Assembly (NCBI GenBank): GCA_019400425.1
Contig: JAFREE010000076.1
Coordinates: forward strand, 1 to 64,000
Origin: Hymenochaete sp. R1
Lineage: Eukaryota; Basidiomycota; Agaricomycetes; Hymenochaetales; Hymenochaetaceae
Direction of reading: 5' to 3'
DNA: 64,000 nt
The notes below the pieces were generated by a model. That model did not search any database. It saw only the letters and a program-made list of their open reading frames with translations, and was not told the DNA's origin. This document shows positions 22,873-38,808 of this stretch, piece after piece. Each line of letters starts with the position of its first letter. Within the stretch, counting starts at the first letter, position 1. The translations under genes were made by a program, and so were the position numbers.

Positions 22873-23217
22873 GCAATGCTAATATTGCTGGAAGTGGAAA
22901 TGGTCACGATGCTGAGCACTCGTCTGTTTTATGTCGCCGCGAATATAATTCAGAATATTTCCGAGAATTTTGAGTGATGCTTGACAGCTGCGTTGCTTAT
23001 CTCCGCGGATAGCGTGCCATTTTCCATGAGTTATGCGCTTCGCTTGCTGCACACAAATTTCGGCAACAGTACGCTTAATGAGAAGAGAAGCGTCCATGAG
23101 AATCAGAGATGCTTACATGCGGACTCACGAATACGTCATGGCCCGGGATAGCCTATAAAGATCAGAACTATTCGTGTTTCCCGTCGTTACTACTCATCGC
23201 CTTTCTCCATCCACAAC
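22873..23217. other. Intergenic between the two tandem dehydrogenases
   Basis: 345 bp with no gene. The right end holds a TATA box at 23154-23160. Confidence 0.5.
23154..23160 (+). promoter_or_regulatory. TATA box of the second dehydrogenase
   Basis: TATAAAG lies 58 bp upstream of the ATG at 23218, at a spacing usual for fungal core promoters. Confidence 0.5.
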
Positions 23218-24578
23218 ATGAGCTGGGATCCGAAGGAAGTTGCTGATTTGACAGGGAAAGTCATTATTGTCACTGGAGCCACGTAAGCTACGCCTCAGCT
23301 GTCAAGTTTCTTATGAGAGAAAGCCTCTGACTAAGGTTTCCAGTTCCGGAATAGGTTTCGCAACCACGAAGTTCCTTTTCCACAAAGGAGCAAAAGTCTA
23401 CCTCGCGGTCAGAAATGAAGAGAAAGCGAAAGCAAGTATCAAGGAAATAGAAGATAGCCGGCAGCCAGGCTCAGGCCAAGTTCTCTTCCACCATCTTGAT
23501 CTTGATGACCCAAAAGTTGCCCAATCGTCAGCTGAGAAGTTTCTCGCGCTTGAAGAGAGACTGGATGTTTTAAGTAACTTCATTACGTCTTGTGTTTTTA
23601 AAGCGTATTTATTCAATCTTTATTCCATCTAGTAAATAACGCCGCCATGTTTGTGGATTCTGACCTCACATAGTTTCGAACCTTTTAACCAGTCCGACTT
23701 AGGGTCTCTTCTGACTTTCAAATGGTAGAGTCATTAGGAGTCCAACGCATCATGGTGATCAAGTAAAGCGCTAAACAATACTTTTCTTCTCAGATGGCTT
23801 ACTGACGCTGGTATGAAGTTACTTTTCCACTGTGGTTTTCACAGAGACGTTACTCCCTCTCCTCGAGAAGACTGACAAGATCAAAGACTCCGACGTGAGG
23901 ATTATCAGCGTAAGTTAATGCCCCAGTTCTACTTCAGTATATACTTAATTACTTTTGTCCAGCTTTCTTCAGATGCGCATAAGCTAGTTCCCGAGACCCA
24001 GCAGAACTTGAGAACCATAGAAGAGTTTAATCAAACGTGGAACAAAGACTTGGGGGGGTCATTCAAACGCTATGGTAAGTAATATTCAGTATTGCAAGGG
24101 TATTAAAGCACACAACTTGTGCTAATCGAGGTCTCACAAAAGTCGCGATTAACCTCTGGACACGCGAACTTCAAACAAGACTATCGGAGTCCGGGTTGAA
24201 CATCATCGTTATGGCTGTCCATCCAGGGACCGTTTTAACTGGTACTGTATTCAGTCTTTTCAGCGGGTAACTTAGATGCTCATCAGCGCCAATATAGAGG
24301 GCAACGACATAACGGCCAAACGAATGCCCAAACTGATCGCAGCACTTTATAAGCCGTTGTGTCGCCTCCTTTTCACGTCGATAGATAAAGGTATCGGATC
24401 GACTGTCATCGCTGCTGGGAGCCCCAGGATCCGGAACGAAGCCAGCCAATTTAAGGGATCATACGTCGTACCACCAGGGAAAGTCGGGAAAGCCACTCCA
24501 ACATCTCAAGATCTGGAACGGGCCAAAACTTTGAAGGTGCTCACGGATGAGCGATTGAAGGAATGGGGAGTAAGATAA
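23218..24578 (+). CDS. Short-chain dehydrogenase/reductase, copy 2
   Basis: Starts MSWDPKEVADLTGKVIIV and then TGAT|SGIGFAT, again with an intron inside the TGxxxGIG motif. HHLDLDDPKVA and NNAAM follow. The catalytic motif is recovered if the acceptor after ...CTAATCGAG (near 24130) is used: RYGLTKVAINLW, with Tyr and Lys in YxxxK. MAVHPGTVLT and a C-terminal GSYVVPPGKVGK match copy 1. The last residues are EWGVR. It shares the intron positions, the NNAAM exon and the C-terminal pattern with copy 1, so a tandem duplication is the likely origin; the two have clearly diverged. Confidence 0.85.
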
Positions 24579-25133
24579 GAAATTAGTACTTGAACTGAAC
24601 GAGCGGGTTAATTAAGACAGTAATTGTTATGTAAACTAACATACCCAGGATAGGGCGATGTCTACTACTGAATCCAGCACATAACTCTTCGAATGAGAAA
24701 GTTGAAGCTGATGGGCGAATTTTATTATTTGAAAAATAAGACGCTCTTGGATTAGTCCAGTCATATAAAGAGGAGGTTTCCCGTGTTATGAAATCACATG
24801 CCAGTGTCCTAGTAGAAGTGGTGTCAGAATCGAGAAGAGGGTACATATACAAATGTTGAAGTTCTCTGGGGAGGTAGAGGATAACTCCTTGAAAGACACG
24901 GTCACTTCCATTTTGCAAAGCGGAGAAAGTGGAATACACGGCGACTGCCGGGGGAAAGAGAGAGGGGCGAGAGGTTGGGGTTAGTAGGATGTAGGGTTAG
25001 CCAACACATTAATACATCGATGTAACGATCTCGTGATTGAGAGAGAACATCGCGGATCGATCAACCGACCTCAAGACGACCTCAAGACGGCAGCTCTCTT
25101 CATCTCGATCACAACTCTAACTGCATCAACAAC
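24579..25133. other. Intergenic: dehydrogenase 3' region and DAD1 promoter
   Basis: No supported gene. A minus-strand open frame (24583-24939) lacks a recognisable domain. The right part has short repeated CTCAAGACG words just before DAD1. Confidence 0.45.
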
Positions 25134-25504
25134 ATGCCAGACGACGAACAGACATATTTTGAGAGAGAGAGGAATAGGTTGTCGTCCGAGATTGCATCTG
25201 TGAGCCGTCCTCCATAGTTGAAAGGAAGTGTGGGATGTGCTCAATGCTTATCCAGGGTTTCGAGCATCTACTCACTTCATCCAATCTCTTCAACCGCAAA
25301 CTCGAAGAAGTTCTCGGAATGACAAAAGAATACGATACCATTGCCTCGCTGTGGTCACGCTTCCATGTGCTTATGCGCTCGCACGGTCTCGATGAGGAAG
25401 ATGTCAACTTATCAGGAGATAACTCTGTCGAGGACCAAGTTTCAGATGTGCACGACTTGTCGGCCTTTTCCGCGCATGGAACGCCGAAAGCACGAAAGCA
25501 CTAG
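25134..25504 (+). CDS. DAD1: DASH/Dam1 complex subunit Dad1
   Basis: Dad1 is a small coiled-coil subunit of the DASH ring that couples fungal kinetochores to spindle microtubules. There are two exons: 25134-25199 (22 codons, MPDDEQTYFERERNRLSSE) and 25256-25504. They join in frame as IAS-GFEHLLTSSNLFNRK. The core block LEEVLGMTKEYDTIASLW is the Dad1 signature. The protein has 104 residues with a short acidic tail. The gene sits alone on the plus strand. A Met inside the intron gives a longer open frame that is not the real start. Confidence 0.9.
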
Positions 25505-25960
25505 ACATAGGAGCTCATGGAATACGGTCATCCCGTCAAAGATTTGAAAGATTGAAACTTTGTTCTTGCTACCGGTGCAGGATTCGAATGCTTTATGAAA
25601 CTCGTGTTCCAACTGCCATCGCACGTTCTTGGCCATGGAAAAAAACTCAGTCACATATATCATATCTATCGGACAAGCTCTTTCACCATTTATGCGCTTT
25701 ACTTAAAAGCGGCATTCTGGCGTTAAACTGCCTTGTATTATTTGATGATTTCATGTTCACCGATACCATCTCTTCACGCGCAGATGTATTTAAGTTGGAT
25801 TCATTCATCGGGAATAAGTAACTAATACAACAGATAAAACAAGTGAACTACAACATCGCACGTGAGCGGGAATTTGGTCTGTTATCAAGGAAGCTTCTGA
25901 CAGACATGCAGGAAAGTGAACAGGTCTACAAGGGTATACAATTTACTTCATAATTCATAA
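25505..25960. other. Intergenic between DAD1 and PKC1 (convergent)
   Basis: The 3' regions of two convergent genes. A plus-strand open frame (25552-25821) has no recognisable domain. Nothing else seen. Confidence 0.45.
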
Positions 25961-29907
<3,947 letters not shown>

Positions 29908-30128
29908 TGTGACCAATGCCTGCTGGGGAAGAGCAGGGGAGAGGGTGTGAGCGATGAGATGGGAGGAAAGGAAGAGCGCACTGCCAGTGTGGACTGAAGC
30001 GGTGAAGCGGTCCAACTGAGTAGTCTGAGGTAAGGGATCTGCCTTTTATGGTAAGCCGATCACCATATATATATGCGTCGCATCCCCCACCCCACCACCT
30101 CACCCTCTCTTCTTTCCTTCTGACCACA
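29908..30128. promoter_or_regulatory. Divergent promoter region, PKC1 / unknown gene
   Basis: 221 bp between divergent starts. ATATATATAT at 30065-30074 is TATA-like and lies 55 bp upstream of the plus-strand ATG. Confidence 0.45.
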
Positions 30129-32277
30129 ATGCCTTTACTCAATTATGAAACTTCGTTTCGATCTAAATGCACGTCTGACTCTTTAAAGACAATTGTTCGT
30201 CATTCTGTACTTCTGGGGGAAGCTGCAACTCCTGTCCATGAGCTCAAGAAGCCTCCACCAAGTTCAGTGGAGGTGTACGCACAATCGGACATCTCATTCC
30301 AAGTTTCTATATTTTGGAACGGGAAAAGGCTCTCCGGGCAAGAAGTAATGGAATCTGCTTGTTTCGGAAAGCTAGTACATGTTATCCGTCAGGTAAGCTT
30401 GGATGTGACTTGCTGCCATGGAGCCAGATTCATGACCACAATTATCATAGAACTCTGATTTGCTCTGCATCAACAATATTTCACGCGTATATTTCGACAA
30501 AGACGAGAAGGTTGCTACTTGTGAGTAATTTAGACCCTTGAGCTTAATGAATTTTGCAAATGTTTCGTGCAGTTCACGTTACACCTGGGCAATCCTTTAC
30601 AGGCCTGGGAAGGGGATTAAACCTTCGCTTAGTGTCTATAAGCTTCTCGCATTATTGGAAATCATCCGACACCAACCTCGGAACTCATTTGACTGACTTG
30701 AAGTTGCGTGAAGCTTTCGTTGATTCGATTGTGGACACCGTTATCTCCCGGCATATAGCAAGGTGAGTAGTTTCTTCCAGACACACGAACCTTCCTCAAC
30801 AGCACGTAAGGAGGTATCCTCATATATTTGGACAATGGGGAGAGGTACGCAAGACACGGGGAAAGAGGCACAATAGTTATTGATTGGTACTAGATTTTTC
30901 GCCAAGAAACCACGTATTTCCCGTCACTTGCACGCTCAATCCTATCCATGAGCAAGCGGTCTTCCAATCAAGCCTTTCGCTCAAAAGCCAGGACACATAT
31001 CAATGTAAGTTGTGTATACTCGAATGACAGGGTTAGGTACTGAAGTTCCACAGGCCTTGAGACGTAACATTCAATCTCGACAAGCCCAACAGTACTTGGA
31101 GTTCCGCGAGCAATGTGGCCTAGAAGGCGCTGATGAAACTATTCGCGATTCTACTATTCAAAAATTGTCAGATGAAGAAGTTATATGCATTTCTATGGGT
31201 TATCTATATAAAGGGATAGTCCGCCCAGCTCTCTTGAAGGTACGTATAAGGTCGGAAGATTTAAGAGGCTACACTTACGCTACGAGCAGTGCGAAAAGGC
31301 TGCCAGTGCTAGAGTTGAATCTCTAAATGGGCACAGAAAAAGGGAGGTTCTTGTTTGGAGTATTTAAGCTTAGTAGTCTTACCTTCGCGTGGCTATTTCA
31401 GACACATATCTCCTCTAGATCAGTCTGAAGTAGAGCATCTTTTCGTCGATAGTGACGAAGGAAACGATAACCATGGCCAACTCTTTCCCTACCTTGGCTC
31501 AGCTATCACTTCCCCCGCAAGCCATCCACAAAACGTCAATTCGCAATGGTCTCAATCACGGCAGCAACTTGATTCGAAGCTTCTGATACAGGTAATTAAA
31601 GCTTGTTTCCAACGATGTACCCTCTAACACATAACTTCACAGGGTCATATATTTTGTGAGGACAATACCTTCTCAAAGTTCTCTGGGATCGACGAAAGTG
31701 TTCCTAAATGCAAACGTGTCTCTCAACTAGCCCCAGAGCATCTCACTTTTTCCTCAGAGGACGATCTATGTTCATTGGCACACTTCTCGGAAAAGAGCTT
31801 GCAACTTCACGAGTCTGATGACGACTTCGATGCTCTAATCTCTGCCTCATCTAAAACCCCTCGAGATGTTTGCCCTCGGGCTGAGTTATCTGTCTTCGAT
31901 GACGATTGGTGCATGCAGACGTTAGAAAATGGGCCTCTTTCTCAGAATACGAGACCATCGACTCTAGTTGCTTCCTCGAAAACAAGCCTCTCACTCGATC
32001 AATATCCTCTCAAGGCTTATTTACCAATGGACGATGGAGTCTTTGAGGAGCTTTGCGATGAACCTGAGCCGGTAGTTGCCCAACAATTCTCGGAGCATCA
32101 CGGATCGCTACAGGCTATATTGGACAGAAGTGGCGCAGCAAGAAATGACGCTTCGTGCGATCCATCTGCGACGTACTCCGTCTTCGAATCTAATGGAAGG
32201 ACTCTCAACCTCGGTAATGGAAGGTTGGATGACGCGACGGGTGATGATGAACTCGTAGATTTTATATCTCTGTGACA
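30129..32277 (+). CDS. Unrecognised multi-exon protein, acidic Ser-rich C-terminus
   Basis: I do not recognise this gene, but several exons join in frame. Exon 1 (MPLLNYETSFRSKCTSDSLK) ends VHVIRQ; the next gives NSDLLCINNISRVYF; the next runs HVTPGQSFTGLGRGLNLRLV to VISRHIAR. It then joins NHVFPVTCTLNPIHEQ and CTEVPQALRRNIQSRQAQQ, and continues through ICISMGYLYKGIVRP and EVEHLFVDSDEG to a last exon rich in Ser, Asp and Glu that ends DDELVDFISL. The total is roughly 560-580 residues. The first 170 residues look like a mostly beta domain with a closing helix (DLKLREAFVDSIVDTVI); the rest looks disordered. The first 170 residues show a loose resemblance to the PH-like domain of Rec114, too weak to name it. 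Exons near 31300-31430 are uncertain. Confidence 0.65.
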
Positions 32278-32659
32278 TACTTAATAGCTGGATCGTTACT
32301 TTATTTTATCGGTACTGAATTAATAGCTGCTTAAAATTTCCGTTAATGTACTATCACACCTAACACAAGCAACGAGCGAAGTTCATATTTTAGTTTGATT
32401 GGAAAGGTAACAAAAAAGGCGGAAAAAACCTCGTAAGAAAACAAATACGTTATGACATAATATGTTTCATACGTAATCGTGAAGCAGGTGAGCTCCGGTC
32501 GTTACCAGTTCGTGTTCTCCTACATCCTCTTTCTCTTCGCCCACCGCCGCTCCTGCCAATTACCTTAGTATTCGAACAAGGACAACAGCTTTAGTCAGCT
32601 CGGTCCTCGCAGACGTGTTCTCTCGTCCATCTCTCTTGCGTAGCGTTTACAAGTACACA
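32278..32659. other. Intergenic: upstream of endosulfine gene
   Basis: 382 bp, no gene seen. The right half is CT-rich (TCTCTT and TTCTCC words), as is common in basidiomycete promoters. Confidence 0.45.
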
Positions 32660-33281
32660 ATGCTTCCGCATAAGAAGAAGATAGACATCAGCGTATGTGC
32701 TCCCCTCCCATCTTCATACCAAAGACGAGATGCCTGCGAGCTAGCTTTGGCAAGCTGATTTCCAAAAAGACACGTGGTCGCGACGATATTCCTTTACCGT
32801 TCTCGATATACGTGTATCAGCCGTAATCTGACACTGTCCTTCCTTGCAGACCCTGTCGGAGGAGGAGAGGAAGCTATTTAGCCTCTACGGGAAGCTTCCA
32901 ACACACAAGAACGTCTTGAACAATATCCAGAAGGTGCGACTGTGCATCCATCCTTTAAGAGCTTTGATGATTATACATGTTACTAAATCGGCGTTCTTTG
33001 CAGGATCGCAAGTATTTTGACTCTGGTGATTACGCCCTGTCGAAGGCCGGCATCGCTCGTGAAGAGGAGGTTGGCACAGACTTTCCCAATCCTAAGAAGT
33101 GCGTCTTGCACCATCAATCATCCATATGCTTAACATCTTCCGTAGCATTCCGCATGCCTCGTCGCCACAACCATCTCAGCAGGGAGGTCTGTCGATCTCC
33201 CCTACAAACTCGACGAGTCCCGTAAAAGAAAGCGCGTTGGCTTCCGAGGGTAATGAGGCTCCCGCCGACGAAGCAGTCTAA
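32660..33281 (+). CDS. IGO1: Endosulfine / ARPP19 family PP2A inhibitor (Igo1-like)
   Basis: Greatwall/Rim15-phosphorylated endosulfines bind and inhibit PP2A-B55, which drives quiescence entry and mitotic control. Four exons are fixed by frame: 32660-32692 (MLPHKKKIDIS), 32850-32933 (TLSEEERKLFSLYGKLP...), 33004-33098 and 33146-33281, giving 115 residues. Exon 3 holds the family signature KYFDSGDYALSKAG; the Ser in FDSGDY is the Greatwall/Rim15 target and the PP2A-B55 binding site. The C-terminus is Ser/Pro-rich and ends APADEAV. The gene runs towards the convergent RasGEF gene. Confidence 0.93.
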
Positions 33282-33939
33282 AGCATTCTCCTAAATCGGA
33301 AACCGGATACTCCCGTTATCGTATCCGACATGTTTGATGTAACGTTTCCTGTCCACCTTCGTAATGTATCCATCTTTCATTTTCACATTCAAACTAAACC
33401 TCGTCCATCTGTCATCCCCCTTTTCTTACGGTGCGACCTGTGGACAATTTTTTCTCTCTCCGCACTCCGCAGCGAAAAATGTGCGTACTATCTTTCGTCT
33501 CGTAACCGACTTGTGGGCTTTGTACGATAAATGATGTGTACTCATGCAGTCAAGCATTATAACAATTATGAGGGATGGGATGTGTTCTTCGCCCACGATC
33601 AAGTTGATCATGGGTGACCCTAGCAACGAATGTCATCAAATCAATGAGCTTCTTATAACAAAGTAAGATCGCAAAAGGCGTACTGTGCCATATATTTGTA
33701 AGGAAGGAAAAATATTAATGATACAGATCCGCAGTTTAAAAGGTATACAGGAATGAATGGGTAATGATTTGTTAATTAAGGATTCTGACAGCAGAAACAG
33801 TAACAGTGATGTCTTAGATCCAGTTATATGAAGGTGAGAGCAGTAAGCGATCAGCATGCAAAATATCCAAAGTCCGATGAACAGCGGTGATGTAGTATAA
33901 TAGGGAGAAATGGCGAAATCATGACTATATGGAAGAAAG
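33282..33939. other. Intergenic between convergent IGO1 and RasGEF genes
   Basis: 658 bp of 3' flanks. No gene seen. Several open frames on both strands are AT-driven and lack recognisable domains. Confidence 0.45.
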
Positions 33940-36900
33940 CTATAAGAACCCGCTCTCTTGCAAGAGCCGGGCCATTCTCTCATCTTCACGTTCCCGAGGC
34001 TCCCTCTCCAAGCTCTGGTTCCAGAACTGCTCGCCCCAATCGACGTTATCACTGAAGGAGCTCAGTGCCTCCTCAATGAACGCCAGAATTGGAGGCAGTG
34101 ATGCAAGGTTGAAGTCTCTTGATTGCCAATGCTGGATCTCTCGAATAATCTCCGCTGCACGTTGGCGCTTGCCAAAGTTGATTAAGTTTCCCGATAAAAT
34201 ATCCTTACTCCCGTCATTGATAAAGGTCAGCGTGGTAAGGTATACACCTTTAAGGGACTTCAACAATTCAGTTGCGGAGAAAATGTGATATTACTTGCCT
34301 ATGAACGGGATACCCGGAGGATTGGTGTTCGCAAGGGTTGCTTTGTAGTTGGTGAAGTTCTTTGTAGAATCCAGAGTCATCTCGCATGTCCCTAATTGAG
34401 ACATGTACCTGCCATTGACTTGCTCCCAAGTACGCTTCAGACGTCGAATTGGAGGTGAGTTCAGGCCAGAGATGATGGCAGCCATGCTCGAAAAGTTGTG
34501 AAGATTCCGACAACGCTAATACAAGTCATCAGTCTCTGTAAACACATTAGAAGGGCAACCGGAATTACATCAGCGACGGCAATGAATTGCTTGACAAGAG
34601 CAGCGCGCTTCCGCGAGTCCTCTTTGCTGAGGATAGTCGAGTTTACCCAGTTTGCAATCTTCCAACACGTCAGGCTGAGAACACGTCATTGCTGAGACAG
34701 GAACTCACTTTGTTGGTCATTTGGATGACATCGGTGATGTGATCTTTATGTTCCCCAACTTTCTGCTCCCTTGAACGCTGTAGACATTCAATTGCTTTAA
34801 TTTTCTTGTACAACCCGAATTCCATGATTGTTAACTGGCGAGCAAGTTCGAGCGGATCGATTTCAAGAATTTTCATTCTGCCTTTGTTCATGCCTTTCGG
34901 AATGATGGGTTGTGGAGGGAATGATGTAGGAGGTGTAACTGTTAACGGTTTCAGACCACCTTGCTTCTAGTGGTGTTTATAATTGTCAGTTTAGACAAAT
35001 TAGACGGAGAACAATGAAGCCTACCTTGCGTTCGATGATATTCATGAGATTCTTCGCTGCCGGCGAAGCTGACACTTCCGGATGAGATAAGAAATCCTTT
35101 ATACGATCGAGGATATAGAGGTCATCGTCCACTAGTACCTGATCATCTGAGATCATGGTTTTGAAGGTATTGAGGACACTAGTGCGCGCAAAGAAAATTT
35201 AGAGTACACCCTTCAGTATGATGACACGATTACGTACCGGGAACGGACGACGTGCTGCTTGAGCTTTGCCCACTCCTCAAGTTCAGGAGGTTTGAGCCCA
35301 TCAGGAGGTTGAATCCAGTATCGTCTGACAAGAAATTCAAATAACTCGTTGACAGTAGTAAAAGATTTGTATGTCATCAGGAAAGTCCGAATAAAAACGG
35401 GATCTGGAGTCACGTAAGCATGATCCGACTTATCTTAAGCAAGATATTGCTTACCGCTGTATTCATGCGTAGTTAATCGTTCTATGAGAGCGGACATTGT
35501 CCCAGCACGGATACCACCGTCAGGGTTGAGAATGATGTCATCCTTATTGTGGTCGGAGCGCAGATACCACGGTTTTGAGTCGGCATTGGCGTTTTCGATA
35601 TAACGTTCAGGTGCATCTTCACCGAGAAGTTGCCTGATCTTTGTGGCACGAGTCGGCCCTTTAGCACATCATTAGTAAACTTATACAACAGGCGAGAGAT
35701 ACGACAAATACCTTTTTCGATGAAGTCATCATCATCGGGAGGTTCTTGTTCGACAACTTGATCGCCATTGAAGGAGAACGACTTCTTATGGCCAGTTGTC
35801 TGATCCTCATCAACTTCGAGAACGGGTTCTACGGTAGCTTCAGGTTCCAATCCGGAAATAGGACCAGCCGAAAGCCCATCAAGACCAGCAACATTACCCC
35901 TCGCCGGCCCCTTTCTAAATGCAGTCTCCATATCCACGACATCCTCATCATCATTCGCGGTTTCTGGCATTGGACCAAAGTATTGTGATAATCGGCGATT
36001 ACCATTAAGGATACTCATACGCGAAATCCTGATAGCCATAGATTCCTTAAACCGACCTTCCGACACGATTTGTTCATGCGAAACCGCCAAAAGTTGTTCC
36101 AGGCATTCAATCACCGAGCTTGCTTCTGCTTGTAAGACCCGGGCAGAACCGTACATACTCGCAAAAAGAGGCTGCCTGTCGATCGTGTCTGCTGCGCGAC
36201 CTGTCCTTGGCCACTCGAAAGGTACCGACTGTGCAAAGGAGAATAAGATCATGCCGTCGTCGTATAGACTTTGAGTAACGGACTCCATATTTCGGAGAAG
36301 AGCTTTGGCCCGAGCTACAGCTTGTAAATAAGGGTCTTCCGAATTCGCCATGTTCGCAGGCTCTCCATGTAGTCCGCCCACGTCAACCTCCTGGCAGATG
36401 TTGACGTCCACAATAAAGTCTACGAAAATTTGCAGGTCGATCAGCACGGACTGAGAGTGCCTCAAAAGTTCATCTAGGAAGCAAAGGAGTTGAGCTCAAG
36501 TTTCACTTTGTATCAGATCGGCATCAGCATCTAGACACACCTTCCGCTGTATTCGAGTCTTGTAAAAGATCCACGAGTGTCCCAAGCCCGTCATCAAACG
36601 CCAGTTGTAGCCGTCTCGCCTCACCGATAGTCTCCTCATTCAGTGTTCTTCTCGGCAGCCCCAGCCCTTCATCGACATTGATGAATCCAAAGCCTTTCCA
36701 TGACCCTCCGACACCCGCACCAGGCAATCCCGGCCCAATGTGTTTCAGGTCAAAGACGCCGCGAAGCCGCTTTCTTCCCACGCGTTGATGTAGTTGCTTG
36801 ATGACGGTTCGCGAATACTGTTTTTTGGCTTCCGATACAAAGTTATCAACGGCTCGCTGGAGGTCAGCAGCGTCCTGTTCGATACGAATCATCATCTCTG

Positions 36901-38507
36901 ACGAGAATGTTTCCCGTCGGTACCGTGCAGCCCGCGCCGATAAGACGAGTTTAGATAACGTTGCAGTGACTTTCCGCTGTGAGGTTTTTAGCTGAGCTTG
37001 TAGTTGCTGAGCCACCGCAGTTGCACTTGGATCGCCAGCATCCCTTTCGCCATGAACATTAGGAAGGGGTCCCGACAATGCGCAAGACACGTATAACAGG
37101 TTCCGCACGGCCACGACGACTGATGTCACATTTTGTTCCACTTCCTTGTCATGGTCGACACCCTTTGGTAATCCATTGTCGTCTACAGCAGCCATAACCA
37201 CAATAATCGCATCCCTCGTCATGTCAGCCAGAGTGTCGATAGTCTCCGGGACCGGAGGAGCTAACGCCTCTTGGAGTAACATCGCGGACCGCTCTGCTGG
37301 AGTTTGACCAGGATCCGCATCTGGTCCAGGAGTAGCATTCAAACCTCGAGGTGGACGTATCGCGCCCTCCGCGTCCTTGGGTTGAATATCGGAATCGTCG
37401 GAATAAACACTTTCTCTCCTCGTAGAACCTTGATTGTGGCTGGTTACAGAGTCCGCGCGAAGGCGCGCTTCCGTTAGCATGGTGTCCGTGCTCGCATACC
37501 CGGATGTTGTAGAAGAAGGTCCAGTAGCGAACTTGCGACCGTTCTGGTTGTCGTTCGGGTGCACAGTAGCGTTAGAAGTGTCTATTCGTGGAACGGGTAT
37601 TGGAGTGTTCGCGGCAGTCGCCTGGTCGATTGTAGGCCTCGTCCATTGTATTTGTCCCGTAATTTTGTTGAAATAGTAGTAGGTCAATCCATCATCTGCA
37701 AGGCGCTTCGTCCAAGGTTCCGGAGTTCCTGATCTTTTTGACAATCCGAACCCTGCATGTTGGGAGTTTACTTGCGAAGGACCTTGGAAGTCGTCCGCAC
37801 GACCCTGAAGCTGTTTAGGACGCCTCACTGCCCGCGAAGAGTCTGTTACTAGATCCGTCATGTCACTTTCGTTCCGAGCGCCTCCCATCTCCAATGGTAG
37901 GTCTCTAGAACGTTCACCAGTTACAGGGTTAACATAGAATATCTTGAGGGTAAAAATAAGTCTATGAGCCAGACACAAATGACCGTAGCTCACGAACCTG
38001 TCCTGTCTGATCAACCTCGGGTAGCCAAAAGTCTTGCTGTTCAGCCGCATTAAGAGCTGCGCCATTTCCAATACCTTGGAAGCCATTTCTTGATCGTTCA
38101 TATTCGAGTTCCTCCTGCAGCCATTCGTGATCGGACTCGAGGCCTATCCTCTGCCTCACATCGGCGGGCTGCTCGCTGGATTCTGCCGCTCGCATGGCAT
38201 ACTGTGGTCCAAGTTCCGCCTCAGCCTCTGCTTCAGATATAGGTTCAACGTAATTGGAAGGAAACCATCCGCGCTCGTCCCCTATGAGACCATCCCACCA
38301 TCCCGATTCAAGCTGAGTCAAAACCTCGATTATATCGCCACGGAAGAAAGATAATGAGGAACCGTCTGCGGATTGATAGTCGTAGAGGGCGCGGCAATAG
38401 AAAGTAGGGAGCATTTGGTCGTCGCTTGCCTGTGCATCTTCTTCTGAGATGGGTGCTGCGCTGTTTAATAGTCGATCGTTCCCACCATAGACTGCTGTCG
38501 TTGCCAT
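33940..38507 (-). CDS. CDC25: CDC25-type Ras guanine-nucleotide exchange factor with SH3 and WW domains
   Basis: It loads GTP on Ras and so feeds the cAMP/PKA and mating/MAPK pathways at the membrane. Starts MATTAVYGGNDRLLNSAA. An SH3 domain is near residues 35-90 (ALYDYQSADGSSLSFFRGD, WWDGLIGDERGWFPSNYV). Exon 2 holds a WW domain (PWTKRLADDGLTYYYFNK, then QWTRP). Long helical and acidic regions follow. The Ras-GEF N-terminal module is near 35200-35640 (VFIRTFLMTYKSFTTVNELF, YWIQPPDG). The catalytic CDC25 domain is near 34000-34900 (DPLELARQLTIMEFGLYKKI, KWVNSTI-like region, GVYLTTLTFINDGS, NFGKRQRAAEIIREI). It ends ARLLQESGFL. Domain order matches fungal Cdc25/Ste6 proteins; the WW domain after SH3 is an addition seen in basidiomycete members. 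About eight introns. Confidence 0.92.
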
Positions 38508-38808
38508 TGAAATTTGGCGCTCTCAGCGGAATATTCTTCCCCAGAAGGTCGACGCACCGAGGCTGAGTCAAGTTAAAAATGATTAGAAAGGGCGAGATAG
38601 GGATGGGGCAACAGAGGGCAGGGAACAGGGAGAGCCTGGGTGAATGTGCGCAGCTGCAAGTGAGGTTTGGATCGGCAAGCTTGGCGCGTGAGAACTTGCC
38701 GAATACAGCCGCCACCAAACCAATCTTCAGACTCAAACTAAAATTTAGACTTGTCTTTAGAATACAATATTTTACTTCGTTCTGCTTAATAAACAAAAGA
38801 GATTGGCT
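38508..38808. other. Intergenic: RasGEF promoter / EFL1 3' region
   Basis: 301 bp, both neighbours on the minus strand. Nothing recognisable beyond purine-rich words near 38580-38640. Confidence 0.4.

Noticed and set aside
24060..24180. Second dehydrogenase seeming to lack the catalytic YxxxK
   Set aside because: An upstream acceptor (after CTAATCGAG) restores RYGLTKVAIN in frame; the first acceptor tried was wrong.
24583..24939. Minus-strand open frame of 118 codons near the second dehydrogenase
   Set aside because: No recognisable features; probably 3' flank.
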